Position numbers and translations under genes: made by a program
NCBI GenBank assembly: GCA_018266295.1
Contig: JAFEAQ010000011.1
Coordinates: forward strand, 1,029,626-1,093,625
DNA: 64,000 nt
Reading direction: 5' to 3'
DNA from: Bdellovibrionales bacterium
GTDB lineage: Bacteria > Bdellovibrionota > Bdellovibrionia > Bdellovibrionales > Bdellovibrionaceae
Part shown: piece after piece, positions 15,911 to 24,243 of the stretch
How positions within the stretch are numbered: position 1 is the stretch's first letter
Layout of the letters: each line of letters begins with the position of its first letter
Notes under the pieces: generated by a model
The model's database searches: none
Told to the model about the DNA's origin: nothing
The model's input: only the letters and a program-made list of their open reading frames with translations

Positions 15911-16407
15911 TGACTTTCGTGATCAGCACACTTCTCAGCCTGTCTTTTGCAGCGACCTCTCCGGTTCAATCCAAAGAAGAGATCAAGTTTATTTCTAAAG
16001 CTGACAATAAGCTTTTGGACACTTTTAAAACGGACGCTTACATCGGCACCATCGGCCGCGTAGACGAGAAAACTCAGGATCTGAGCCTCGTCGATCTTTA
16101 TGCTTTTAAGGATAACGGCAAAATTTCGATGAATGAGGCGCTTTGCAAAGACTATCTCAAGCAAGTCTATGGGCCGCTTGATAAAATAACTTTAAAAGTG
16201 AAGAACATCAAAATCTATAAATCGCACACGGGTAATACTTGCGAGGCTCAGGCAGATGATCCTGAAGCAAAGAGCACGGTTCCTGAACACCGAATCATCA
16301 TCGGCTTCTTAAACGCCAAACCCTACGCGATTGAATTTAACCTTGCGAAGAAATCGACTCCCGACGTTCAAGAAAACATCCGCAAGTTCTGGGATAGCCT
16401 TCGCTAG
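15907..16407 (+). CDS. Small secreted protein coupled to the preceding gene
   Basis: 166 residues: a short hydrophobic N-terminus (MMTFVISTLLSLSFAATS) that acts as a signal peptide, then an alpha/beta domain with two Cys (EALCKDYLKQ, GNTCEAQADD) and a final helix (DVQENIRKFWDSLR). It is translationally coupled to the upstream secreted protein (overlap 15907-15910) and ends 4 bases into the convergent O-antigen-ligase-like gene. No family is recognised; the two products may act as a pair in the periplasm. Confidence 0.7.
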   Translation: MMTFVISTLLSLSFAATSPVQSKEEIKFISKADNKLLDTFKTDAYIGTIGRVDEKTQDLSLVDLYAFKDNGKISMNEALCKDYLKQVYGPLDKITLKVKNIKIYKSHTGNTCEAQADDPEAKSTVPEHRIIIGFLNAKPYAIEFNLAKKSTPDVQENIRKFWDSLR

Positions 16408-17705
16408 TGAGTCGTCGCCTCGGCCTGCTTCGTAAAAGCTTCGGGCTGAGGCTGAGGACGCTTTGTCTGGTGAATATGTAAAGCCAAGTAGCCGAACACC
16501 AACCAGTAAAACCGATCGGCCATTCCACCGAGCGATAAATGCCAGTGATAGATAATTAGAATCGGAATCTGCACCATCGCGTAGATCCCGAAGATATGCA
16601 GGACCGAGTTCTCGGACATCAGAACCTTGACTGCCATCACCACCAGCAAGAGCAGAAAAATTCCCGTCCAAACTATAAAGGGCCAACCACCGACCACGCC
16701 CGCAGAGGCAAAGATATTGTGCGGGTCTTTGAATGAGTTGTAGCTTTCAACATTGAGATCGTCTTTGCCCGAGAATTTCGACAGCAAACCCTGCCCGATC
16801 CACGGGCTGGTTTCGAAGTACTCCCAACCGCGTTCGACTTCTTCCATGCGGCTGGCGACGCCATCTTGGGCTTCACGATCGACGAGGCCTTTTTTGCCAG
16901 TGGCAATATCGCTCGCGTATTCCGCCATCTGTGCGCCGAAAAGAACCAACGTGACTGTCATAATCAGGGCCGCTGAAAACTTAAAGAAGCGAAAGCCTGC
17001 GTGCTTCGTCGGAACTCGCAAGAGCCACAGCACCCACGCCATCATCACCGCAGCCAGCGCTGAACGCGTGCCTGTAAGAATCAACGCTACAACACTCAAA
17101 AGAATGCCGACAATCCAAAGCGCTCGCACCCAAGGTCTTTTTGTCTGCTGCAAACACGCCAGCGGAAAGACAGTTCCGACGGTCGCGCACGTCACCATAT
17201 ATGGAATGTGCTTAAAGATGCCGATAAAGCGGCCGCCTTTGAAAGTCAGATCCGGGCGCACTGCAAGCAGTCCCAACGAGAGAATAACGAAAATCACTGA
17301 CCAGAAACTGAGAAACCGCACCGCTTTCTTTGGATCCAGCATCGCGGGCAAAAAAACTCCGAACAAAACGATGATCCAATACGTGGACGCCAGCGCCGCC
17401 CATCCATAGAGACCTTTATGATTATCCATAAAGATAAATTGCAGAAGTGTCTCCAAGAACAACGTCAAGAGCAGCACAATGACAAGCGTGCGATAGACTT
17501 TGCCGAGCTTATTCAAACGATCATGATGATGAAGAGTGTAGAAAACTAGCGGCAGTCCCAGCAAAAAACTCAGAATAACGTTCATATACGGATGCAAACC
17601 GTGCTGAAAGATGATGACCGAGACCTGCGAGGGAATCCCCATCCATGTCAGCGACAGTTTCGAGACGAACACTAGAAAGAGTAATGCCAGTGCCCAGAAA
17701 GCCAT
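16404..17705 (-). CDS. O-antigen ligase/polymerase-like membrane protein (Wzy_C)
   Basis: 433 residues with about 10-12 hydrophobic segments and a larger periplasmic loop holding FKDPHNIFASAGVVGGWPF, the Wzy_C signature (a conserved His-Asn near small-residue turns). The family includes WaaL ligases, which attach undecaprenyl-linked polysaccharide to lipid A-core, and Wzy polymerases; sequence alone does not separate them. It lies directly after an SLBB export protein (stop and start share one base), so it should act in surface polysaccharide assembly. The extreme C-terminus is cytoplasmic and Gln/Pro-rich. Confidence 0.82.
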   Translation of the reverse strand: MAFWALALLFLVFVSKLSLTWMGIPSQVSVIIFQHGLHPYMNVILSFLLGLPLVFYTLHHHDRLNKLGKVYRTLVIVLLLTLFLETLLQFIFMDNHKGLYGWAALASTYWIIVLFGVFLPAMLDPKKAVRFLSFWSVIFVILSLGLLAVRPDLTFKGGRFIGIFKHIPYMVTCATVGTVFPLACLQQTKRPWVRALWIVGILLSVVALILTGTRSALAAVMMAWVLWLLRVPTKHAGFRFFKFSAALIMTVTLVLFGAQMAEYASDIATGKKGLVDREAQDGVASRMEEVERGWEYFETSPWIGQGLLSKFSGKDDLNVESYNSFKDPHNIFASAGVVGGWPFIVWTGIFLLLLVVMAVKVLMSENSVLHIFGIYAMVQIPILIIYHWHLSLGGMADRFYWLVFGYLALHIHQTKRPQPQPEAFTKQAEATTH

Positions 17706-18283
17706 TACTGTTTTTCGTTGCTGTATTTACTAATTAGCAGACCCGTCAGTGCAATACTCATGACCACAGAAACCAACGTGATCGCTTTGCTGGCTTCAGG
17801 GCTGACGAGCATTTCTCTTGGCGGAACGTAAATCAAATCTTCATGGCTCATTTTCAAGCTGTCACCGCCGCCTTGTTTGATGAGCTCTTGCACATCGACC
17901 TCGTAAGTTCCACGATGCTCGTCCACGGCCTTGGAGTGAATGCCGGCCCATTTTTCAGGTTCTTGTTTGCGAACCATGACCTCAGAGATGTCGCCACCAT
18001 TCGTACTGCCGCCTGCAAGAGTCAGTACCTTTAATAGATCCGTGTTACTCGGCACATAGTAGACACCAGGCTTTTGGACAGCTCCAAGCAACTGGACTGA
18101 GATCAAGGACTCTTTCGGCGAAGAACGATACATGTATTCTGAGGCTTGCGCTGGCGTTTTAATATCACCAATCGCGCCCAAGTCTGCCGTCGGTGCCGCT
18201 GATGCAAGAGACGTCCAAAAAGTTAAGAAAACCATCAGGAATTTCAACAGCTTCTTCGCAATTATATTACTCGGCGTATTCAC
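17705..18283 (-). CDS. SLBB-domain polysaccharide export protein
   Basis: 192 residues. An N-terminal signal segment (KLLKFLMVFLTFWTSLASA) is followed by one SLBB domain (VQLLGAVQKPGVYYVPSNTDLLKVLTLAGGST) and a link to ...HEDLIYVPPRE, and a C-terminal membrane helix (ITLVSVVMSIALTGLLI). Canonical Wza has a Poly_export domain plus several SLBB repeats; here the export domain is missing, so this is a short inner-membrane-anchored variant. The pairing with an O-antigen-ligase-like gene supports a polysaccharide role. Confidence 0.78.
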   Translation of the reverse strand: MNTPSNIIAKKLLKFLMVFLTFWTSLASAAPTADLGAIGDIKTPAQASEYMYRSSPKESLISVQLLGAVQKPGVYYVPSNTDLLKVLTLAGGSTNGGDISEVMVRKQEPEKWAGIHSKAVDEHRGTYEVDVQELIKQGGGDSLKMSHEDLIYVPPREMLVSPEASKAITLVSVVMSIALTGLLISKYSNEKQ

Positions 18284-18405
18284 GGTAAAACCCTCCCCGT
18301 TGCTCTTTCCTAGACCTGTTGGGATACAAATATAATGGCCCGGACCTTCGCCGAGAAGTGAAGATTTAGGTGACGGAATCTGGCCCTCCGTTTAGCCTTA
18401 TACCT

Positions 18406-19473
18406 ATGACGAGTCCAGTACCAGAACACGAAAAATTATTCGACGAAATCAGTAACAAACTCAATGAGCTCAGCCAGCGCTATCAGGATGGCACTACAGC
18501 CGAAGAGGCGCCGTCTCAACAGCAGAGATTGGAGCGAATGCAAGATCAGTTGAAGAAATTCAGAACTGATATGCAGGGCAACAATAACGAGATGATTGAG
18601 AAGATTAAAAGTCTTGAAAATGTGAATTTTTCGCAAAACGAGATCACGGGACAGCTTCGTCAGATCACTGAGCAGCTGAACCATGAGCGTATGACGAATT
18701 CCAAACTCAGTGCGGACCTCGCAAAATCTCTGGAACTCTGCTTGCAACTGCAACTTGAGATCCAAGGTTTGAAAGCTCGCTCTATGGCGATCCAAACAGA
18801 GGATAAAAAATTCTCTAACTCGCTCATCGAAAAGAATCGCGTTCTGCAACGTGAGCTGGAACTCTCGCAAGCACTCAAAGGTGAAATGGCCATGGAAATG
18901 GCTAAAGCCAAAAGCGCGATGCAAAGAGAACAACAAACTTGGGTTGAAACAGAGCAAAGCCTGCAAAACCAAATCGCCGAACTGAATAAAGAAAAAGCGG
19001 AGATGCTGGCTTCCATCGAAGAGCTCAACGGCATGATGGACGAAAAGGATCTTCAGATCGCGAACCTCAGCATGGACATCGAAAAAATCTCTACTTCATT
19101 CAACGAAGTCGAATCTTCAGCGGTTCAACAAAGCGATGTTCTGAAAAACTTGATGGCGGTTGCCGAAACAAAGATCGTAGAAATGAAACTCGCTTTGGAT
19201 AAAAAACACAGCGAAGCTGCTGACTACTACAGCCACTTGCAAAAGGCTCTGGCACAAGTGAATGTTCTGACCCAAGAGAACATGACTTTGAAAGACTACG
19301 TGAACAAGCTGAACTACTACCATCAGCAGACACAAGCTTTGCAAGCCGCAGGCTTGCAACAGCAGCAAGCGCAGGTTGCGGCTCAAGCACAGGCTGTGCA
19401 GCAGGCTCAGGCGCAGTTGCAACAACAAGCCCAGCAAATGCAGCAGGCGCCTCCGACACAGACGCCGCAGTAA
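18406..19473 (+). CDS. Long coiled-coil protein with Gln/Ala-rich tail
   Basis: From the ATG at 18406 the product has 355 residues; a GTG at 18370 in frame is an alternative, and neither start has a clear ribosome site. Residues about 10-310 are nearly continuous heptads (LFDEISNKLNELSQRY, QNQIAELNKEKAEMLASIEEL), predicting a filament-like coiled coil without a signal peptide or membrane segment. The last 45 residues are Gln/Ala-rich (QQQQAQVAAQAQAVQQAQ, then PPTQTPQ). A strong terminator follows. Such proteins act as cytoskeletal or scaffold elements in other bacteria; here the role is unknown. Confidence 0.78.
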   Translation: MTSPVPEHEKLFDEISNKLNELSQRYQDGTTAEEAPSQQQRLERMQDQLKKFRTDMQGNNNEMIEKIKSLENVNFSQNEITGQLRQITEQLNHERMTNSKLSADLAKSLELCLQLQLEIQGLKARSMAIQTEDKKFSNSLIEKNRVLQRELELSQALKGEMAMEMAKAKSAMQREQQTWVETEQSLQNQIAELNKEKAEMLASIEELNGMMDEKDLQIANLSMDIEKISTSFNEVESSAVQQSDVLKNLMAVAETKIVEMKLALDKKHSEAADYYSHLQKALAQVNVLTQENMTLKDYVNKLNYYHQQTQALQAAGLQQQQAQVAAQAQAVQQAQAQLQQQAQQMQQAPPTQTPQ

Positions 19474-19498
19474 TTACGGATTAAAGTTAGAAGCAAGG

Positions 19499-19529
19499 AG
19501 CCCTGGTGATGAACCGGGGCTTTTTTTTT
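19499..19529 (+). terminator. Strong terminator after the coiled-coil gene
   Basis: The stem AGCCCTGGT / ACCGGGGCT with a 5-base loop (one G-T pair) is followed by nine T residues (19521-19529). It lies 25 bases after the stop of the coiled-coil gene. Confidence 0.9.
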
Positions 19530-19538
19530 GCGCAGAGA

Positions 19539-19652
19539 TTTACTGGCTCCGCCCTTCTTTACTAGCTGCCGCCGGCGCTTCTCCATCCATGTGAATCGAG
19601 GCTTCTGCCTCGAGCTCCGCTTCCTGCCGGCCATCCAGGCCGTCAGGTTTCT
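19539..19652 (+). repeat. Intergenic repeat family, copy B, module 1
   Basis: It begins TTTACTGGCTCCGC, similar to TTTGCTGGCTCCGC in copy C. Hairpin 1 is TCGAGGC / GCCTCGA with loop TTCT (19596-19613). Hairpin 2 is CCTGCCGGCC / GGCCGTCAGG (19623-19647) with one mismatch. Compared with copies A and C, hairpin 1 changes G to A on one arm and C to T on the other, so pairing is kept. Confidence 0.75.
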
Positions 19653-19714
19653 GTATTTTTGGAACTTCCTTCGATCTAATTTTTTGTATTCATACCAAGG
19701 ACCTTCCCTGCGAA

Positions 19715-19764
19715 TCGTCTATTATACGACCCGGTCGTCTTATAGACGACTCACTCGTATAATA
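19715..19764. repeat. Nested palindrome cluster
   Basis: An outer stem TCGTCTAT (19715-19722) / ATAGACGA (19742-19749) encloses an inner stem ACGACC (19726-19731) / GGTCGT (19733-19738). In addition TATTATACGA (19720-19729) is the exact reverse complement of TCGTATAATA (19755-19764), so two alternative foldings exist. No gene overlaps it. It could be a protein-binding site, a cruciform, or part of a structured RNA. Confidence 0.6.
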
Positions 19765-19916
19765 TACCATTTCATCAGAGGTATGCTTTCTGCAAATGGC
19801 GTAACACGATCACGTGATCGCACTACAATCTCTAACTAGAGAGTTCAAAGACTGAACAAATTAAAAATCAACGCCACCAAAAATTTCAAATCAAGTACTT
19901 GAATTCGGCCTTCATA

Positions 19917-19998
19917 CCCAGACGGCCACGATGGCCGTCTGGCCCCGTTCTCAAGGACGGATGGCCGTCGCTGTTCCCCTCACTGGGAGAACGAAGAC
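19917..19998 (+). repeat. Intergenic repeat family, copy B, module 2
   Basis: Hairpin CAGACGGCC / GGCCGTCTG with loop ACGAT (19919-19941), then CCGTTCTCAAGGACGG (a small stem), GACGG-ATGG-CCGTC, and CTGGG closing back on the initial CCCAG. It matches module 2 of copy C (40767-40848) almost base for base. The exceptions include a paired G-to-A and C-to-T change in the main stem. Confidence 0.75.
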
Positions 19999-20012
19999 AA
20001 ATCACACACTCA

Positions 20013-20060
20013 CCGCTCGAAATCCCCTCTGAGAGCGGGTTTTAGTTCCACTTCGGAACT
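20013..20060 (+). other. Two consecutive hairpins after repeat copy B
   Basis: CCGCTC / GAGCGG (20013-20038), followed by GTTTT, then AGTTCC / GGAACT with loop ACTTC (20044-20060). Together with module 2 they give a row of hairpins in a 686-base region (19474-20159) that has no other gene. The rest of that region holds the terminator, repeat modules and palindromes listed separately. The first hairpin could be a weak terminator. Confidence 0.45.
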
Positions 20061-20159
20061 AGGCTGTCGATAGGATTTCAAAAAAAAGATATTTATTTCT
20101 GTTTACAAATCACATCAGAGTGTGAGAACTTGAAATCACTCTATTGAAAGGAGGCTACG

Positions 20160-20246
20160 ATGATGATTACAAAAATTTACAGCATGACTGCAGAGTCCGG
20201 GATGAATCAACTTCAACCGCACGTGGCCTCTCTAGTCGTACGTTAG
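20160..20246 (+). CDS. Possible 28-residue small protein with strong ribosome site
   Basis: ATG at 20160 (a second ATG follows at once) preceded by AAAGGAGG (20147-20154) 5 bases upstream. The frame ends in TAG at 20244. The product starts MMITKIYSMTAESG and ends VASLVVR; it is neither clearly membrane-bound nor secreted. A stem AGAGTG / CACTCT (20117-20142) lies just upstream of the ribosome site. No family is recognised. The ribosome site is among the best in the window, which is the main reason for listing it. Confidence 0.5.
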   Translation: MMITKIYSMTAESGMNQLQPHVASLVVR

Positions 20247-20416
20247 GTTTTTTATCTCTATTAGTTCAGCCACATTTTAATACTTAAATAAAACTTTCAA
20301 GGCAGTTGTTGTCTTGGATTTTAATTCAACTCTCGTCTGGAGTTTGCTTTATCGGCCATAAAGCGCTTCGGCGAGCATTATCACATTCGGGCATTGCTAT
20401 GTCCGAGGAGGAAGCT

Positions 20417-20719
20417 ATGGAAGCGTTATTACGCAAGAAAAGAGAATGGGAATTTCAGAACCACAAGGTATTACTGAAACTCGTTCAGACTTCCAGTGAT
20501 GTGTCTGTTGAAAGCGTGAAAAAGGCCGGTTTAGTAACAAGCTTCCTCGCGTATCTGATCTACGTCATGGTCAGAGGAATGCTCGCCTTCGGCGCCTTTA
20601 TTTTGAATGGACCAGTTTTGGTTCGCAAAGTAGCTCCAGGCTTTAAACCGCAAGAATTTCACGAATTCAATCCGCATCACCACGAAGCCAAATTAGCAAA
20701 TCGTCTTTGGCGATGCTAA
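20417..20719 (+). CDS. Small hypothetical membrane protein
   Basis: I start at the ATG at 20417 because GAGGAGG lies 5 bases upstream; in-frame starts at 20306 and 20399 lack a ribosome site. The 100-residue product has a basic helical N-terminus (MEALLRKKREWEFQNHK), one hydrophobic segment (about 49-72, VTSFLAYLIYVMVRGMLAFGAF) and a His-rich tail (FHEFNPHHHEAK). A near-perfect terminator follows. No family is recognised. Confidence 0.68.
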   Translation: MEALLRKKREWEFQNHKVLLKLVQTSSDVSVESVKKAGLVTSFLAYLIYVMVRGMLAFGAFILNGPVLVRKVAPGFKPQEFHEFNPHHHEAKLANRLWRC

Positions 20720-20756
20720 TTTGAAAGCAATCAGCATAAGGTTGATTGCAATGACC

Positions 20757-20787
20757 GGGCGGAGTCGCCACCGACTCTGCCCTTTTT
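20757..20787 (+). terminator. Terminator after the small membrane protein
   Basis: The stem GGGCGGAGTCG / CGACTCTGCCC with loop CCAC (one G-T pair) is followed by TTTTT at 20783-20787. It sits between convergent genes and has no T tract on the minus strand, so it serves the rightward gene. Confidence 0.88.
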
Positions 20788-20790
20788 ATA

Positions 20791-22617
20791 TTATTCAGCG
20801 AGATGAGACAGAAACTTTTCTGCACGGGCATGGATTTGATCTTGCTCCGCTTTGAGTTCCGGCGTGAACTTGAGAAGCTTTTCATAAACTTCGAGATTCA
20901 TAAACGGCGCTTGAATAGACGCGACAGAAACCGGACGAGGCTGAATCGGCGCTTGCTCCACTTCATCAAGAAGAACTTTTAAACTATCCAAATACAATCG
21001 ATGCTCACGCGCAATGAAGTCCAAAGGCACTCGCGATGCTGGGAGCTTTAATTCCAGGCTGCTGCCAATCGGTGTGACCTGCATGTCAGGCATATTGAAA
21101 ATGTTTAAATCCCCGGGATACATCACGAAAATTCGATAACCTTTCGTGAGCGCACGGGCGAAAATATCCAGCATGATCGTTTCACGCGTTTTACCGGTAA
21201 ACGTATACGAAGGCTCAAGCAAGTGCTGCACTAAACGCAATTCAGACTTACCTTGGAACTGACCGGTGATCACCGTTGCAATGCTGAAGAAGTAACAGCG
21301 ATAGTTTGTTTGGAACTCATTGTAATATCTACCGCCGAAATGAAATGGATCCGACAAGCCAAACACAAGACAGCGGTTGATTTGCGGGTTCACTTCAGTA
21401 TCCAGCTGAGGCCCCATTGCACGCTCAATCACGCGGTAAGTTTGCGCGATCTGAAAATCCATCGTCGAGTAGTGGCGATAATTCAATCGGGCCAGTGAAT
21501 AACTCCCCGCAACCAGCGCAATGACAGCCGCGACGGCGTAAACTTTCGCGTTGTACTTCTGACTGAGCTTTTCCACGCCGAAAATCAGCGGATAAATCAG
21601 CAGAAAGCCCGGAAAAGTCAGATAACGAACGAAGGCGTTTTTACCCTCAAGACTATCCACCGGAAAATTCGCCATTATACAAAAGGCTGCCACAAAAATT
21701 ACCAGCGTAACAACCGATAAAACCGCCGTGGCAGACACTGGCCTGCGTGCACGCCAGAAAAAAGGAATCGCCGCCAAACCACCCAGCACGCCTACCGCAT
21801 AAGTGCTTTTAAAAGTTCCTTCAACGATAATTCTAAAAATTTCCCAGGCTGGAACTCCTTCAGCAGTCCCTGTCATCTTGAAAGTTCCATAGCCTTTGCG
21901 CAAAACCACGAACAGCAAATCCTGCAAAGTATTTACAGAATAGTACGTGTAAGCCGGATCATGCGACGTCGCGATGAAATAATAGGCCATCGGCAAAAGA
22001 GCGAGAACAAAACCGCCAACAAACAAAGAACAGCCTTTACCCCAGCTGGTTTTCATAAAGCCGCGAATCAACAAAAACGCAGATGCCGGAACCATCAAGG
22101 CCATCAAATGATGGTGGCACAGTCCCAAACCGTACATCAAACCGATCATGAAAACATATTTAAGCTCACGCTTTTCATCAAAACATTGATGGAAATAAAT
22201 CAGCGCCGCAACCAAAGTCAGGTTCAAAGTGAATACTTCAGGAATCAGAATATATTGCTGAAGCAAGCCCTGGGCGAGAAAAACCAGAACCGCCACGAGA
22301 GCTGCATTTTTATTCGCCGCAAATGTTTTAAATAAAAAGAAGCAGGCAGTCCACGCCGCGAGAATATTCACCCAAAACTGGGCATCAAACGGGTTCTGAG
22401 TAAAAATAAAGAAGAACTTACCCAAAAGAACATACAGCGGATATCCCGGAGCGTGCGGGATTCCCCAGCCTTGGATGGCGGTGGCAAAATCGCTGGCGTC
22501 AAAAAAAGACAGACCCTCGTGTCTGAGGTAAAAACTGACGAGGGTAAAGAGAAGAAAGACTATTTGGCTGACTAAGAACTGCTGGTTAAGGCTGCCCGCC
22601 TTTTTCAAGTATGTCAT
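20791..22617 (-). CDS. DUF2723 family multi-pass membrane protein (GT-C glycosyltransferase-like)
   Basis: 608 residues. About 10-11 membrane helices occupy residues 1-380, with the family hallmark ATAIQGWGIPHAPGYPLYVLLGKFF in the first periplasmic loop, preceded by an acidic SFFDASDFA (as in GT-C enzymes, where such an Asp is catalytic). A soluble C-terminal region of about 220 residues follows. DUF2723 proteins resemble protein O-mannosyltransferases and are thought to move sugars from a lipid carrier; the acceptor is unknown. The gene starts within the last 32 bases of the receiver/TPR gene, so it is translationally coupled to it. Confidence 0.8.
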   Translation of the reverse strand: MTYLKKAGSLNQQFLVSQIVFLLFTLVSFYLRHEGLSFFDASDFATAIQGWGIPHAPGYPLYVLLGKFFFIFTQNPFDAQFWVNILAAWTACFFLFKTFAANKNAALVAVLVFLAQGLLQQYILIPEVFTLNLTLVAALIYFHQCFDEKRELKYVFMIGLMYGLGLCHHHLMALMVPASAFLLIRGFMKTSWGKGCSLFVGGFVLALLPMAYYFIATSHDPAYTYYSVNTLQDLLFVVLRKGYGTFKMTGTAEGVPAWEIFRIIVEGTFKSTYAVGVLGGLAAIPFFWRARRPVSATAVLSVVTLVIFVAAFCIMANFPVDSLEGKNAFVRYLTFPGFLLIYPLIFGVEKLSQKYNAKVYAVAAVIALVAGSYSLARLNYRHYSTMDFQIAQTYRVIERAMGPQLDTEVNPQINRCLVFGLSDPFHFGGRYYNEFQTNYRCYFFSIATVITGQFQGKSELRLVQHLLEPSYTFTGKTRETIMLDIFARALTKGYRIFVMYPGDLNIFNMPDMQVTPIGSSLELKLPASRVPLDFIAREHRLYLDSLKVLLDEVEQAPIQPRPVSVASIQAPFMNLEVYEKLLKFTPELKAEQDQIHARAEKFLSHLAE

Positions 22618-23863
22618 ATAAAGTCTTTCGTAAATTCGGATACTGACGTACGGCTTTGGCTACAACATCTTCCGCCAGCGTGATCTTCTTATCATCCACC
22701 AGCAACTGCACGAGGGCTTGATAGCATTCAGCGTCCGCATAACCATTCACAACGAGCTTTCGACCCAACTCAATGGCCTGAGGCTTGTGTTGAGACCGGA
22801 CGGCCGTTAAGAAAACCAAAGCACAATGCTCTTTGCCGCCGATTTTTCCATTCGGAAAACGCTGCAACAGTTTCGCTGCGTGCTGTGGCCCCTTCTCTTT
22901 AGTATTAAGGAGGGCGCGAATAGCTTTGTCAATGTATTCAACATCCGGGCCCACAACCTGAATGCCCATATCAAAACACTCCGCCGCTTTGTCGACTTCA
23001 TCACGATTGATATGAAAACGTCCCGCAGCTAAGAGGGCCGCTGAGAATACTTTACGAAGTTCGGGAGTCACGTTATCCAAGCTCAAGAAGCGTCCATAAA
23101 ACTTAGGAATTTCTTCCAAGTGACCGGCGAAAACCGCAGAGATAAATAGGTTGCCGAGGCGTTTCGGACCAATCGGATAATTCTCGAGAATCATCGGTGC
23201 CAAACGATAAGCGGCGGCATAGGACTTCTGCTCAAAAAAGGCATCGAAGTTCCCAGTCAGGCATTTAAAATGCAACGGTTGCAAGTCAAGACCCTTACGG
23301 AACTCATCCACAGCCGGCACGTAATTGTTTTGAATAAACTTCGCATACCCCAAATAGTAGTGCGCGAGTGTCGGCTTCTTTTCTAAACTCATTGCGAAAT
23401 GAAATTGGGCTTCGGCTTCTTGAGTTTTTCCCTCGATCAAAAGCTGCTTTCCGTTACGGATAGATTTGATGTACTCACTGGGATTTACTTTACGGGCAAT
23501 GATGCTGCGAAGACGGTCTGAAAGCTGTCCGCCTTGAAACGGCTTTACAATATAGTCGTCGACGAGTTCTTCGGCGGCCTCTGCGATCGCCGTGCTTGAA
23601 TTGCTATGGGAAACTATCACTGAAATCTTATTCGCGCTCTGAGCGTTCATAAGACTCACAAGTTCAAGCCCTTGACGTCCATTGAGTGAAGACTCTGTGA
23701 TAAGAATGTCAGGCTTCTTGGCGTTGATAATATCGCGGGCTTCTTCGTATTTTTTTGCGATATATATATTCTCTTCAGTACAGCCAAGAGATTTTAAGCT
23801 CGAGGCAATGCCATGAGTATACGAAGTGGAATGATCCACCACTAATGCCGAAAGACTATTCAT
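22586..23863 (-). CDS. Degenerate receiver domain fused to TPR repeats
   Basis: 425 residues. Residues 1-120 are a CheY-like receiver: ALVVDHS (only one of the two usual acidic residues), ITESSLNG where Glu57 replaces the phosphoacceptor Asp, a conserved Ser85 and Lys107 (DYIVKPF). Residues 140-420 are TPR-like helices (AEAQFHFAMSLEKKPTLAHYYLGYA and others). The Glu suggests a receiver that is not phosphorylated or is permanently on. It overlaps its upstream neighbour by 4 bases and the DUF2723 gene by 32, so the three form one unit. Confidence 0.85.
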   Translation of the reverse strand: MNSLSALVVDHSTSYTHGIASSLKSLGCTEENIYIAKKYEEARDIINAKKPDILITESSLNGRQGLELVSLMNAQSANKISVIVSHSNSSTAIAEAAEELVDDYIVKPFQGGQLSDRLRSIIARKVNPSEYIKSIRNGKQLLIEGKTQEAEAQFHFAMSLEKKPTLAHYYLGYAKFIQNNYVPAVDEFRKGLDLQPLHFKCLTGNFDAFFEQKSYAAAYRLAPMILENYPIGPKRLGNLFISAVFAGHLEEIPKFYGRFLSLDNVTPELRKVFSAALLAAGRFHINRDEVDKAAECFDMGIQVVGPDVEYIDKAIRALLNTKEKGPQHAAKLLQRFPNGKIGGKEHCALVFLTAVRSQHKPQAIELGRKLVVNGYADAECYQALVQLLVDDKKITLAEDVVAKAVRQYPNLRKTLYDILEKGGQP

Positions 23864-24234
23864 AACTCGATTTCCCGCATGGATCTAAAAAGAAGGTCGA
23901 CGGCGCGTTGATTTTGCTCCATCGCACGGCGGAAGTCGCCCCAAAGATTAAAGTCATAACGGTGTAATTCAATGCTGTACATGCAAAGCTGATCACTGAG
24001 TTCAATCACAGCGGCGATCCGGCCGGTTGCAACGAACCTTTGGCGTTGGTTTTGAAAACAAAGAATGCCCTCGAGATTAACGAGTTGGCCGACCGCGCAG
24101 GTCTTTTGTGGTGCCTCGAAGCTTACGTGACGGTGGTCGACCTCAACGGCTTCCGTCATCTGTTTTAATAACGGAAGTTCGGTCGTTAAGTTCTCAAGAA
24201 AATGAATTTCAAAATAATTTCTATTTGAAGCCAT
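23860..24234 (-). CDS. Hypothetical protein, possible PilZ-like fold without ligand motifs
   Basis: 124 residues. A beta-rich middle (TCAVGQLVNLEGILCFQNQRQRFVATGRIAAVIEL) and a final helix (NLWGDFRRAMEQNQRAVDLLFRSM) recall PilZ-like proteins, but RxxxR and DxSxxG are both absent. No signal peptide. It is the first gene of a unit with the receiver/TPR protein (ATGA overlap) and the DUF2723 membrane protein, so a signalling or scaffold role is plausible. The fold call is weak. Confidence 0.6.
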   Translation of the reverse strand: MASNRNYFEIHFLENLTTELPLLKQMTEAVEVDHRHVSFEAPQKTCAVGQLVNLEGILCFQNQRQRFVATGRIAAVIELSDQLCMYSIELHRYDFNLWGDFRRAMEQNQRAVDLLFRSMREIEL

Positions 24235-24243
24235 GATCGGAAC

